Assembly: GCA_963576725.1 (NCBI GenBank)
Contig: OY755240.1
Span: 14,996,378-15,060,377, forward strand
Direction: 5' to 3'
Length of the DNA stretch: 64,000 nucleotides
Source: Azorinus chamasolen
Taxonomy: Eukaryota; Mollusca; Bivalvia; Cardiida; Solecurtidae
Positions 11,222 to 20,711 of the stretch are shown piece by piece (within the stretch, counting starts at the first letter, position 1; every line of letters starts with the position of its first letter). The notes beneath the pieces were generated by a model. It saw nothing but the letters and a program-made list of their open reading frames with translations, was not told the DNA's origin and ran no database searches. A program made the translations under genes and the position numbers.

Positions 11222-13546
11222 TTATTGGACAGGCAAACAGTCATAATATGGGTGATAATCTCTAGGGATTACGCGTTTCAGTTCTTGCAAATGCTTATAT
11301 TTGGACTGTTTGATTGGAAGTCTGTTCTGGTGCATGTTTGTAATTACCCTACTTTCGTTTTGCTGTTTAGCCCTTCTTGGAAGGTCATGGAATTCATCTT
11401 GAAATCCAAGTTTGTAGTCGATTGTCCCACAGGTACTGTACCTGAGTACACGGATGTCCGTAACAGTCGGATCCCCTACTTTAACCCCAGGCCTTATTGA
11501 GCTGTAATATGGCAGTTTCGTCATGTCTTTGAAGAATGTGTATGGCACGTAGTGTACCGTGAATGGCTGTGACGGCCTTACTGAAGAAAGTATGTCCACA
11601 TAATTCTGTGGCACGTAGATTGGCCTTTTCTTTATACTTCTTTCTATCAGACTGTGCATTGCATCTACTTCCATATTGGTGTGTCCACGTTCTAGAAATA
11701 TTTGGACAATACATATCTGTTTGTCAATGGCTGTCCTCAAAAGGGCATTTGATAACACCACATTTCGATTTTGATATGTGCATCCGTCACTATACAGAAT
11801 AATCTCCCTAACCTCTGGGTCGGTTTCCAACAAGTGCCCAATGTAATGTGTTATGCATGTAGCAAATGAACTTGCTGACAGATCACCGTCTGATTCGGTC
11901 CAAAAATAGCATGTGGTTTCCTTGGTTCCCAAGTCCATAATTGTAAAGTTATGACAAGCCAATTTAGTTTTATAATATAAGGCACTTGCTTGAAGTTTGG
12001 GACTAAGCAAAACAGCCTGCAAATCCATTGTCACAACTTTGTATGAACTGTCACTTAAACACTTTTCTTTGTCTGCTGCCTTTGCATTTCTAGCATCTTC
12101 TTTTCTTTGTATGTGTTGACGGTATACATCTTCTGTGATATTTCCTGCTTTATACTCACAGCATTTGTCGCATTGGTCTTTCTTGGGTGAGTAGAGTGAA
12201 AGATTCATTTCGTCGAATATTGTCATAAATAGACAGTTTGATGCTACAGCTTGAGCATTCTCCTTACAAGTATCTAAAAACGCTTTGTACAGTTCTACTT
12301 TTGTTGTGAAAACTGGTTCAATGTAAAGCTTTTTACTTGTCGCCCTACAGTAGTGTGCTTCCATTTTGGGTAGTTTCTCTAGAAATTCTTTTGCACTTTG
12401 TCTTACTTTTGACTGTGGCTTTTCTCCACGGGTTTGCACGCGTTGTCTATCTTTTGTCTGTGTGTTCTTTCCCATGGCCGCTGACGATTCTGTTTCTTCT
12501 CCTTGAGTTCCCTTAGCCTGCTTCCACCCATACATAGCTTTTTCACCGATGCCTAGAGTGTTCAAAAACATATTTTTGCAGACACGAAATCTCTGTTCCC
12601 CAAGTGTCAGGTAGTACTTGTAGCTCTTGCCCTTTCTACCAGAACTTTCGGCTGATTTAGACTTAACACCAGATTCTAAAACAGAGGTATTTACAAACAA
12701 CTTATTTTGATTCCAGTCATACTCTCTCCAGAACTGATTGAATAAAGTTTCTCTATCGGACTCTGAAATAGTATCACAAAACTTTATCTTTGACGTCTTG
12801 CACTGCTTCGAACATCCTCGTGGCTTCAAACCCCTTTCTTTTCTCGTTTCAGTTAATAGCCAGCGCCCTTCTTCATTTTTCCGCCAACCTTTGTATGACT
12901 TCCCTTCCATTCTGGCAACCTTTTGTTTTTGTCTGTCCCATTCATGCTCCGTCCTGCATTTTCTTCTTTTTACATTATTTTCATCTTGTACGACCTCTTC
13001 ATGGTCTACAATGACATTGTTTATATCTGTCGGAAATGTTTCCGATTCGTCTGAAGACCCATCACCTTTAGCATTTGCAGGACAATAATCTGGGTCTCTT
13101 ACAGAATCATCTAAGTCTAGTTCCTCTTCAACATCAGATATATCACGTGAATATTGCATGATCTTATTATCATTCACCATCATTCGTGTTAACTTCCACC
13201 TGTTCTCATTCGTGTTACCTATGTCCCCATCTACACAAACCTTCGTTTCTTGTACTGACACACCTTCACTACTTTCTCTCACCTGGTCATTGTTTTCATC
13301 TTCTTTTTGACATTCTTCTATTGAATGTTGTTTATCAAACCTGTCACTGTTTTCTGACTCAGGTTCGTTGTCAGAACTTTCAATAGACAATGTTTCTTCA
13401 CAAGTTAACAATTTGTTTACATCAACAACGTTGGCTGCTTGAATACGATATGTTTTGTCAACGTTGTTGTTTAAATCTTTATTTACACTTTTCTCTTGTA
13501 TTTTTTCCAGTGCTAACTGCACTAGCATTTTCCCTCTATTAGCCAT
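11222..13546 (-). CDS. DUF7869-like RNase H-fold protein, probable transposase (774 aa)
   Basis: Uninterrupted 774-codon ORF. Layout by approximate residue: acidic, Ser/Glu-rich N-terminus (1-190); basic stretch starting KRRKC (~193-240); a Cys-containing block, GLKPRGCSKQCKTSKIKFCD (~240-258); FNQFWREYDW (~270); RVCKNMFLNTLGIGE (~321-335), a likely DNA-binding region; CDKCCEYKAGNITEDVY (~458-475) with KEDARNAKAADKEK; then the RNase H-like core with VVTMDLQAVLLSPKL (Asp ~508), LYSDGCTYQNRN (Asp ~586) and ERGHTNMEVDAMHSLIE (~619-635), ending with RPGVKVGDPTVTDIR (~684-698). This architecture occurs in many uncharacterised invertebrate proteins with a DUF7869-type domain. The DDE-like residues and the terminal repeats make it a transposase candidate, which is inference. 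The first ATG fits the open frame. The host element's decay contrasts with this intact ORF. Confidence 0.8.
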   Translation of the reverse strand: MANRGKMLVQLALEKIQEKSVNKDLNNNVDKTYRIQAANVVDVNKLLTCEETLSIESSDNEPESENSDRFDKQHSIEECQKEDENNDQVRESSEGVSVQETKVCVDGDIGNTNENRWKLTRMMVNDNKIMQYSRDISDVEEELDLDDSVRDPDYCPANAKGDGSSDESETFPTDINNVIVDHEEVVQDENNVKRRKCRTEHEWDRQKQKVARMEGKSYKGWRKNEEGRWLLTETRKERGLKPRGCSKQCKTSKIKFCDTISESDRETLFNQFWREYDWNQNKLFVNTSVLESGVKSKSAESSGRKGKSYKYYLTLGEQRFRVCKNMFLNTLGIGEKAMYGWKQAKGTQGEETESSAAMGKNTQTKDRQRVQTRGEKPQSKVRQSAKEFLEKLPKMEAHYCRATSKKLYIEPVFTTKVELYKAFLDTCKENAQAVASNCLFMTIFDEMNLSLYSPKKDQCDKCCEYKAGNITEDVYRQHIQRKEDARNAKAADKEKCLSDSSYKVVTMDLQAVLLSPKLQASALYYKTKLACHNFTIMDLGTKETTCYFWTESDGDLSASSFATCITHYIGHLLETDPEVREIILYSDGCTYQNRNVVLSNALLRTAIDKQICIVQIFLERGHTNMEVDAMHSLIERSIKKRPIYVPQNYVDILSSVRPSQPFTVHYVPYTFFKDMTKLPYYSSIRPGVKVGDPTVTDIRVLRYSTCGTIDYKLGFQDEFHDLPRRAKQQNESRVITNMHQNRLPIKQSKYKHLQELKRVIPRDYHPYYDCLPVQ

Positions 13547-13667
13547 AACTTCACTATACTATTTTACACTAGCAACCATTCTTACAGTTTGGATGAAACT
13601 TCATTTCAACACCTTTCATATTACCATTAATGTTTTCTATGTAGATATGTCTAGGTGTGGTATATCT

Positions 13668-13811
13668 TTACAAGGCATAGTAACAGTCATTCAAAAAATT
13701 GAATTGTTGCCCCTTTGATGAGTACTTTCCTGTCTCTCTATTTTGCAGGCAATGCAGTACTTGTTTAGGTTGAGAAATGTCTTCTTGTGTCCTAAGCCAT
13801 TTGCTAGACAT
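13668..13811 (-). CDS. 47-aa ORF overlapping the zinc-finger ORF (hypothetical)
   Basis: Starts ATGTCTAGC within the last codons of the PHD-like ORF (8-nt overlap in another frame) and runs MSSKWLRTQEDISQPKQVLH to a TAA. No family recognised. It could be an exon remnant of a spliced PHD-containing transcript, a real short ORF, or chance. It lies 121 bp upstream of the transposase start, on the same strand. Confidence 0.25.
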   Translation of the reverse strand: MSSKWLRTQEDISQPKQVLHCLQNRETGKYSSKGQQFNFLNDCYYAL

Positions 13812-14064
13812 CTTCACAAAACGGACAGTTATATCTCGGGACAATGTCCTCTTCCTTTGAGTCTGAAGGCAGATCATAAACACATTTCAAATGAAACCGC
13901 AGTCCACATCCCCAACAAAACAACCAAATGTCATTATTTGAGTCTACCAGGAATACTTTATTTCCAGGAAGTAGCTGTTCTTCTAATTTCACAGGACTCT
14001 TTGCCTTCTCTTTACAGTTGTCACAGACCCATTCTGTTACAATTTCAGTTTCCGAATCCGACAT
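13804..14064 (-). CDS. PHD-like zinc-finger ORF of the DNA transposon (86 aa)
   Basis: Starts MSDSETEIVTEWVCDNCKEK and ends YNCPFCEDV. Spacing of metal ligands: C14-x2-C17, then CWGCGLRFHLKCVYD near residues 51-65, then CPFC near 81-84, giving a C..C / C..C / H..C / C..C pattern as in PHD or RING-like fingers. PHD fingers usually read histone tails, so a chromatin-targeting role for the transposon is possible but not shown. It lies upstream of the transposase on the same strand, inside the terminal repeats. It may be spliced to another reading frame; donor and acceptor sites were not resolved. Confidence 0.55.
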   Translation of the reverse strand: MSDSETEIVTEWVCDNCKEKAKSPVKLEEQLLPGNKVFLVDSNNDIWLFCWGCGLRFHLKCVYDLPSDSKEEDIVPRYNCPFCEDV

Positions 14065-14943
14065 CTAACCTGTTAAAAATAAAGCAAACTTAGCAAACCC
14101 GCTTCTATTTGAAGTGTTATATGCACCGCATTTTCTCGGCTTCATCTCCGAATGCAAGCTGCTGAAAACTCAGGCAACATTTCGTCCAAATTGTAAAATA
14201 ATTTGTTAAGTTCCCTGAGCAAATCAGACAAGGGTGTGTATTCTTTCAAAACAAGCAAAGGGTTAAAATGTAAAGTGGTGAAGAACTAGATCAACGAGGT
14301 AATGTAGGGTCACTTGCATCTCTATTTACATCATGTTATTATTTCATTATTACAGGTAATCTGAAGTTATTTTAGCGACTCTATCTAATACGCAGCCACT
14401 TGGAATTTTCCAAATTGAGATTGTACTTGAAAATTTGACTAGTAATACACAACCAACTGCCCTAATGAGCCATATATTTAGCTTCCAAGTTTGATGATGC
14501 GTGTCGTTAATACAGTTCAAATATACAGGGAAATTCTTTGAAAAATCACAGTGGCTGCTTTCACAGTGGCTACTTAATATAGTTTGTCACTAACTAAGGT
14601 TCGACTGTTAAATTGATAACTTGATAAATAACCAATATTATGAAAGACAGTGACATAGTTCCGATTGATGATGAAACGATGCAGTGATGTCTCTATCAAA
14701 ACATCGTATATCGGGAATACCACGTATAGGTAGTCTCAGAATTGCATATATCAAAATCTCGTACTCATAAATCAAACTCTAAAAAAAGCCATTGAAAGAG
14801 ATATTTACCACAAATCCATATGCTTCCACAGCTGCACATCTTAGCATCTTGTTATATAGCACAGGGATTGGTAAAATCAAATATTGACGATACTTTGATC
14901 ATTTTGATAGTATGCTTTGTTCAATTGCACAACTCTAACAGGG
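14065..14943. other. Non-coding part of the DNA transposon
   Basis: AT-rich, no ORF of note. As it lies upstream of the PHD-like and transposase ORFs on the minus strand, promoter or 5' UTR/intron sequence would be expected here. No clear TATA or initiator is claimed. Confidence 0.4.
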
Positions 14944-15240
14944 CTATAAACATAATAGTTGTATAACTAGGCACATGTGGTGCTTTAAACATACATATAA
15001 ACAATTTAAAATTGTAAAATTACCTTTATAACTTGATGTTTCCCCAAAAACGAATGACCACGGATACCAGACAGCATCACAAACTTTTCTTACAAAGTAC
15101 GACGTTTTGATCTTAAGGATTATGCACCAATCAGTATACGATAGTTTGTCACATGCCTTTTTACTGCACTTCCCATTGGAATAGAAGTACGTCGTTTTGT
15201 CAGAATCTGCGCTATGCCGCGATAATTCCCGCGGGGTCAA
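14944..15240 (-). CDS. 98-aa ORF next to the right terminal repeat (hypothetical)
   Basis: Begins MTPRELSRHSADSDKTTYFY only 26 bp inside the right inverted repeat and on the same strand as the transposase. It contains several Cys and an LCL-rich C-terminus that looks like random AT-rich translation. No family recognised. It could be a 5' exon of the transposon transcript or a chance ORF. Confidence 0.2.
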   Translation of the reverse strand: MTPRELSRHSADSDKTTYFYSNGKCSKKACDKLSYTDWCIILKIKTSYFVRKVCDAVWYPWSFVFGETSSYKGNFTILNCLYVCLKHHMCLVIQLLCL

Positions 15241-15265
15241 AAAGTGGTTTTCCGAAAATGTGGTG

Positions 15266-15297
15266 TATACGAGGTTTTGATATTAGGCCGACGATAT
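15266..15297. repeat. Right terminal inverted repeat of the DNA transposon
   Basis: Perfect reverse complement of 10,522-10,553. Followed by ATATAAGG, consistent with an AT-only target duplication (TA or ATAT). Confidence 0.85.
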
Positions 15298-15845
15298 ATA
15301 TAAGGAGGAAAGTCTAGAAAGCATGGCATGTTTACCCGAAGTTAGGCGTAAAGTATGTAGATCAAGAAGAGTCATTTTCAAACGAGATTTTCGTTTAATA
15401 TTACCATTTTCGCGAATGCCATGTGATCGAGATTTGCGTTTCTAATAGAAAAAAATGAAAAAATATCTATATCTGGTTCTTTTGAAATATTTCCAGTCTG
15501 GTAAATATTGTCATTCAGTCCTAAAGGGAAAGGTGTTTGCAATTGTTTGATCCAATTTAATTCAGATATAAATCTAGCTTTCGATTTAAAGCTACTAGTC
15601 GCCTCCTTATCATATGTTATATGCTCAACAATTTGTACTAAAACATCTTTAAAAGAATGGCCAGATTTCCGAAAGTGTTGGTATAAAAAAATTGTTTAGT
15701 TTACGATTTCGACACTGATATGCATGCTCACGAAATCGAGTTTTCAAAGAACGTCCTGTTTGTCCTACGTACTGTATACCGCAACTAGGCGCGTTACAAG
15801 TTAAAACATAAATAACGTTAGTAGTAGTACAATCAACGTCTGAAT
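15298..15845 (-). pseudogene. N-terminal GIY-YIG endonuclease and linker of the Naiad-like PLE
   Basis: Minus-strand translation: DVDCTTTNVIYVLTC, then CGIQYVGQTGRSLKTRFREH (the YIG half, with conserved Gly, Arg and His), then a +/-1 frameshift at a T-run near 15,687, then HFRKSGHSFKDVLVQIVEH, YDKEAT, ISELNWIKQLQTPFPLGLND. A second frameshift near 15,420 leads into a basic linker (KRKSRLKMTLLDLHTLR) that meets the transposon terminus. GIY-YIG nucleases nick DNA to prime reverse transcription. Position before the RT, rather than after it as at 3.1 kb, marks the Naiad/Chlamys type. Confidence 0.8.
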
Positions 15846-16001
15846 TTATCTTGACCTATTTGCCGGAGCTGTGCGTAACTAGATCTACACACGGAATTCA
15901 CTGGCGGTGTCATATCCGTTTGCGAATCAAGCCTTGCACCAAGATTCTTCACACACAGCGATGGTTTGATTTTAGAGGACCCTACTTGCACATGCAAGTC
16001 T
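15846..16001 (-). pseudogene. CR1-type LINE RT, thumb region in a shifted frame
   Basis: Just past the end of the long RT frame, another frame reads KVPEDLHVQVGSSKIKPSLC, then VKNLGARLDSQTDMTPPVNS, then VCRSSYAQLRQIGQ. VKNLG..LDS is the conserved block after the RT active site in CR1-type elements. The segment ends at the PLE junction and resumes at 7,789. Confidence 0.8.
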
Positions 16002-17063
16002 TCAGGTACTTTTGTGTTTTTGTGTGGAACAAGATGACCTCAGTTTTTCGGTATTGAACTTCAGTATGTTCTGATGCATCCAAGAGACTACACTTTTTAG
16101 ACAGTCCTCGACTCGTGTTAGAGCTACTTTTTGACAGGAAATGTCCTTTGGCTTAAAGGACATGTATAACTGCGAGTCATCGGCATAAAAGTGGTGGTCA
16201 AGTCCATGGTTTCTGCAGATTGAGCCGACAGGTTTTGTGTACATAATGTAATGTTTCGGTCCTAGGACCGATCCCTGTGGCACGCTAAATTTCATGTGAA
16301 CTGGGGTGGACAATTCTCCATCTATTGAGACTGCTTGGTAGCGGTCTTTCAGATAGGAGGTCATCCACTCAAGGGGTTTTCCAATGATTCCGAAGTCATT
16401 GTTCAGGCGTTTTAGCAACGCTTCATGATCAATAGTATGAAACGCAGCCGATAAGTCCAGCATCACCAGAATTGTAATTTCGTTTCTATCCAGGGAATGA
16501 AAGACCACTTTTTCTAACACCTTGGAGACAAACGGCAAATTTGATACAGGCCTATAGTTTTTAAGTTCATTTGAATCGCGACCCGGTTTCCTTAGAAGGG
16601 GCCTGACATGTGACACCTTGAACTGTTTTGGAACGTACGCTGTGTCTAAAGAGGAGTTTACAATGTTTGTCAAAAACGGTAGGAGTTCATCAAGGCATGA
16701 CCTTAACAGCCATGTAGGTATTGGGTCCAGTTCACAGGACTTGCAGGGGGATGCCTTAATTATTTCTTCTACTTCTGCTGGTGTAGTTGGATCAAAACTA
16801 TCTAAAGAGTTTGTTGAATGCTGCGTTTTAGTGGTAACTGGACCACAATTGGGTACATAGCCTGATGCAATATCTACCCGTAGTTTGTCTACTTTGTCAA
16901 TGAGAAATGGTCTGAGAGTTATGGTTTTAGTACACAATGGTGCCTGTTTATTGGCAAGTGCCGTCAGTGTTTGCGCATATGTGTTGACCAGCTCATCAAC
17001 ATCTGTCAGTTGCATACTTCCAGAGTTGAGGAGATCTCTTCCGAAAATAAACAGTTTTCTCAC
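16002..17063 (-). pseudogene. CR1-type LINE reverse transcriptase (353-codon open frame, internally deleted)
   Basis: Recognisable order: SCELDPIPTWLLRSCLDELL, PKQFKVSHVRPLLRKPGRDS, LKNYRPVSNLPFVSKVLEKV, LVMLDLSAAFHTIDHEALLK (motif A), FSVPQGSVLGP (motif B) and FYADDSQLYMSF (the YADD active site). Between VVFHSLDR and ITILVMLDL about 40-50 residues usual in the family are missing, a deletion within the palm. AAFH has His where Asp is usual. The open frame's ATG is not the element's true start: endonuclease fragments continue upstream in other frames. The thumb continues at 15,846-16,001. Confidence 0.85.
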
Positions 17064-17440
17064 TGTAGGAGGTTTTGCAGCCTTTGGTTCGAAAGTTACA
17101 GCGAATGATCATTTTACCACTATTGTCAGAAAGCCCTGGGTCGGTGACTTCAATATTTGACACACAGTCATCACCATCTCTCGTAATAATGACATGAAGC
17201 GTATATCCGCCAATGTGAGTGGCGTCACTCACATGCTGTTGCAATCCAAATGAATCCAGTGTACTAACAAAGCCGTGTTTCTGTCATCTGGAATGTCAAG
17301 ATGAATGTTTAAGTCTCCCACAATGACGATTGGTCTGTCTGTGGTCGTACATTTAGATAAGAAAAGTGGCCATTCATTCTCAAGAAAATCTCCATTTTTA
17401 AGACCATTTCCCCGCGAAGCTGGTGGTCTGTAAACAACTG
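16996..17440 (-). pseudogene. CR1-type LINE, endonuclease C-terminal part and linker in broken frames
   Basis: Between the N-terminal endonuclease and the RT, minus-strand frames give VVYRPPASRGNGLKNGDF, IVIVGDLNIHLDIPDD, and then SDATHIGGYTLHVIITRDGD with SDNSGKMIIRC. GDLNIH and SDH-like SDN are hallmark blocks of APE-type LINE endonucleases. At least two frameshifts break the segment. Confidence 0.75.
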
Positions 17441-17923
17441 CTAGGCGCAGAGTGAAGTGAAATCTCGAATACTTAAAGTGCAGTCCGTGTACTCAAAGTT
17501 TGAGAATTCATTATCTCTTGTTGATGTATGGAGGCGATGTCCTATTGAGGCCTTATGTATGACTGCTACCCCGCCACCACGATTGCCACTGCAACGAGGG
17601 ACAAGTTCAATTTTGTAATGGGTGGAAACCAGTTCGCTTAAGCATGATTTATCTACAGAACTACCGAGCCAGGTTTCTGTAACGACTAGTACATCAAAGT
17701 CATTTGAAACGATATAGTCACAAATAGAAAGAGCCTTGTTTTTGACTGATCTAGGGTTTATATTGCATACTTTTACAAAAGTTTGAATTCTGACTGGCAG
17801 CGGAGTTTCACGCCTTACATGTACAAGAGTTTTCCTTTCCTTTGAAAAGGGTACTGCTGAGAATTTACTAGTGTTCCGGTGATTTTTTGAAACAATGGGG
17901 ATAATCTGGGGGAACTCTTTCAA
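17441..17923 (-). pseudogene. CR1-type LINE APE endonuclease, N-terminal part
   Basis: The open frame carries VCNINPRSVKNKALSICDYI (the N..S motif), DFDVLVVTETWLGSSVD (catalytic Glu in TETWL) and NRGGGVAVIHKASIGHR, all standard in apurinic-like endonucleases that nick the target for LINE integration. Upstream residues look like linker. The reading frame closes at 17,441 and continues in another frame. Confidence 0.8.
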
Positions 17924-18380
17924 GTGAATGAAATTTGCGCCGAGTGATGAAACTTTGCATTCGGCTCGGCTGTTTTCAGAAACAATTGGAATTGACTGAG
18001 GTATTTCCCTTAATTTGTTTAAATGAACACCTTTATTAACATCCCAAGTACGTTTTGATTTTGAGTTGTCCCTCTTGAGCCTCTGAATTTAGCTAAGCCG
18101 AACTGGCCAAAGTCTAACAGCACTAACTGTTTCGATTTAGACAACAATAGGTAGTTGGGTTTTAAATTGGGCGATAATTGCCCTATACTGGAAAGAACAC
18201 ACCTGGAATAACCGAGCTGCGATGTAGTAATCCCCTTCTTAACTTCAGCTGTAGATCCTGATGCCTTTGAATTTTAAAACATCCAATATTGCACAAAATT
18301 GTTTTATTAAATTCACTTTTTCTCGTCCAATGACACAATAAAATCACCTAAAAAGTACACCAATCTATTGTCACTTCCTT
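17924..18380 (-). mobile_element. Probable 5' region of the CR1-type LINE
   Basis: Low-complexity, stop-rich sequence upstream of the endonuclease on the minus strand. No ORF1 domain (esterase or PHD) was recognised, so the LINE may be 5'-truncated. The limit is set by the PLE fragment beginning near 18,460. Confidence 0.4.
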
Positions 18381-18461
18381 CATGCACAATTTCGCCACGT
18401 TTCAGAAAGTTTTACGAAGTATTTCTCTCTTAAAACTATGCAAAATATCAGAGCGAAATCA

Positions 18462-18560
18462 ATGCAGTCTTGCCTCATATTACTATGTTTACATATCTCA
18501 ACTAATTTGTTTCCCTAGAGCGTGTTCTTCTGTTGGTGATGTTAACAGACGAAATCTCAT
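18462..18560 (+). pseudogene. PLE RT C-terminal fragment
   Basis: The plus strand gives CSLASYYYVYISQLICFPRA followed by CSSVGDVNRRNLI, matching YGVYISQLIRFARACSSIDD and FNSRNLI of the 8-kb PLE. About 33 codons remain. Confidence 0.65.
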
Positions 18561-20700
18561 AGCTTCTCCAGCCTGGCACTGTATTCCACAACTGTCTCAT
18601 CATTCAGCTGTTTAGCACTGTAAGATAATTTTGCGGATTGTACCGATAGACAAGCGACATTTAAAGTTGGGTCTTTACCTTCTCATATTTGGCAACTTGA
18701 CTTCCCAGCTTCTTCATCCGGGAAGTAAGTTCACCAAGCTGTTTACATTGTCTTATTATTGGTCACGTCAACAGTTGTCTGTAGTACACAGCTTTCCTTT
18801 GCCTTTGGTCGGTTCCTTCTTTCGTTATCTGTCTCTCTTATATCCTCAGTTGTGTAAATATCCTTAAAGAGTAAAACGGGTACCTAGTTCAGTCTATAAA
18901 ACCCTGATCATGTAGGAATGACCAAGGCTTGTTGCAGAGCATTGTTTCTTTTCCGAGTTGTCAGGATCAGACTGACTCTATTTGGGCGCTTCTCCAGCAT
19001 GACACTGTATTCCGCAACTCATCACTCAGCTGTTTATCACTATAAGACATTTCTGTCTTCTGCTGAGTGGACAGAACGGTACCATATACAGGCTCTAGCT
19101 CCGATGGTAACTATCTAGCCATCTTAACTAAGTTCTCAAGAACTTCTTTGGCCTTCCCTCTCAAGGAGCGGCGTATAGCCTCTAGATTAGAGCACATGGG
19201 ATACACATCCGCCTTCAACAAGCATGATACATCATTCTTACAGATATGAAAGTTTGATTCATCTTTCCTACCTTCTCTAAAATGGCGAAAGGGAAGGAAT
19301 TCTGTTTCCTGACATAGGAAACTTCACACTATTAAGTGATGATGCAGGTGTAGTAGCCAATGGGAACACATGATTGGAAGAAAATATTTGTAAGGGTGAG
19401 ACATAAGAATTATCTGACTGAAGGGGTGTAGTTCCCTTACAGGAAGTATAGCTGGACACTGCTTGAAACGGATGCCTTTAAGCTGCTGCATTGGTGTGTC
19501 GGAAGTAGAAGTGTGCATTTGTCTTGCCCCAAATAGTTTATGATACTTTGGAACAAATACATAACTACATGTCAAATTTTCCCGATACCATTCTGCCACT
19601 CTGAAATTACATACACCGAAGAAAATAATAGTTTAATTAAACTTAATTTGTGACGCAATTACACCGCCCTTGTGTCTAGTTCTGAATTTGGTGACTACCT
19701 CACCTTTTATGTCATCGATGTGTCAGTTAGAAACAGTGAATGCAGAAATATAGTTGTATTAAATGACATATTGATGCTTCGATATTTGTCTATTGCAAAA
19801 ACTGTATAATCATATTTGTATATGTAAAACGGCAGACCAATAAGACAATTCTTCGACTGAACGCCTGTTTTTGGAAAGTCGACATAAAATCTAATCTTAA
19901 ATAAGGGGTAAACAGATCCATAAGTACACATTGATAACAATGTACATGTATTTATGCGAATTGTCGATATACATTGGTCACATTTTCATATTTAACGTGT
20001 TATAAATCTGAGCTTCACCTACAGCAACAACCTTAGGCATGTTACATTTATTAATAATAGTCTTTGACAGCTGGTATGGTGCATAGTGGACTCCACAGTT
20101 TCACTGGAATCCAAAAAACGTCTACACTTCATTCGGCGTTTGGCAAACGATTAAATGTGATATGTGAATATTCATCTAAGACATTATTCCATGAATATGT
20201 ATTAGATGTATTTTAATAATCGAAACAAAAGTCGGTTATACCGAAATGGCAGAAGCTGTAGAATGAGATATATGTGTTCCAAAAGGAAACAGAAAAGACC
20301 CCCTTCAGCCTTCCTGTCTTCATGAACTATTTGACATCAGTCTACTCTGAATTGTAAACAGTATTAATTTTACAGCTTGTGTGAAACGCGTTTGTCTGTG
20401 ACTTTGAATTGTGTACACTAAGTTAGTAAAGGACAATGAAACTTTATAAACTTATGCTGGTTGGGTAGAGAGTGTGCACACTTTATTATATTTGATACAA
20501 TTTGATCGGTATTCATTCCAGTGTGTATAAATGAATACGTGTTTCTATTTCTGATTTAAAACTATACATAGGATAACGTCACAGTTTCGTGCGTTATTGT
20601 GTGAATTTTAACGTCGTTGTCGTTATTAAACATAACTTTGTTCTAATGACAGCCTTATACAAGTTTTTTTTAAAACAAATGGCGATGTCAAATCAATGTG
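18561..20700. other. Non-coding; small local repeats only
   Basis: A ~60-bp motif occurs twice (CTTCTCCAGCCTGGCACTGT at ~18,563 and CTTCTCCAGCATGACACTGT at ~18,989, both followed by CAGCTGTTTA.CACT). ORFs at 19.3-19.6 kb have no recognisable domain. Segment 20,160-20,290 resembles 32,325-32,440 and 53,267-53,360, a relic of the duplicated block. Confidence 0.5.
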
Positions 20701-20711
20701 TGGCACTCAAA

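Larger units (their letters stand above)
10522..15297. mobile_element. 4.8-kb DNA transposon with 32-bp perfect terminal inverted repeats
   Basis: Positions 10,522-10,553 and 15,266-15,297 are perfect 32-bp inverted repeats (ATATCGTCGGCCTAATATCA and onward). Removing the segment and one copy of a TA or ATAT target duplication rejoins the PLE in frame (LSSLYI followed by CSLTEIDEQ), strong support for the boundaries. Cargo on the minus strand: a 774-aa DUF7869-like protein, an 86-aa PHD-like finger ORF, a 47-aa ORF overlapping it, and a 98-aa ORF of unknown value near the right end. Because the PLE around it is frameshifted while the 774-aa ORF is uninterrupted, the transposon appears much younger. 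Superfamily not assigned. Confidence 0.8.
7790..15845 (-). mobile_element. Naiad-like Penelope element (N-terminal GIY-YIG, then RT), itself interrupted
   Basis: On the minus strand: GIY-YIG nuclease (15,845-15,480), linker (15,480-15,298), [DNA transposon 15,297-10,522], RT (10,521-8,290), 3' UTR (8,289-7,790). Its 3' end TGACTCATTTTTGTACTT and its 5' end both abut CR1 LINE sequence, so it inserted into that LINE. It appears 5'-truncated, because the ORF begins only a few residues before the nuclease. Nuclease-before-RT order is the hallmark of the Naiad/Chlamys PLE group. It is inactive through several frameshifts as well as the insertion. Confidence 0.75.

Noticed and set aside
11225..13388. 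Plus-strand ORFs opposite the 774-aa gene
   Set aside because: Shadow frames of the minus-strand coding sequence, with hydrophobic low-complexity translations.
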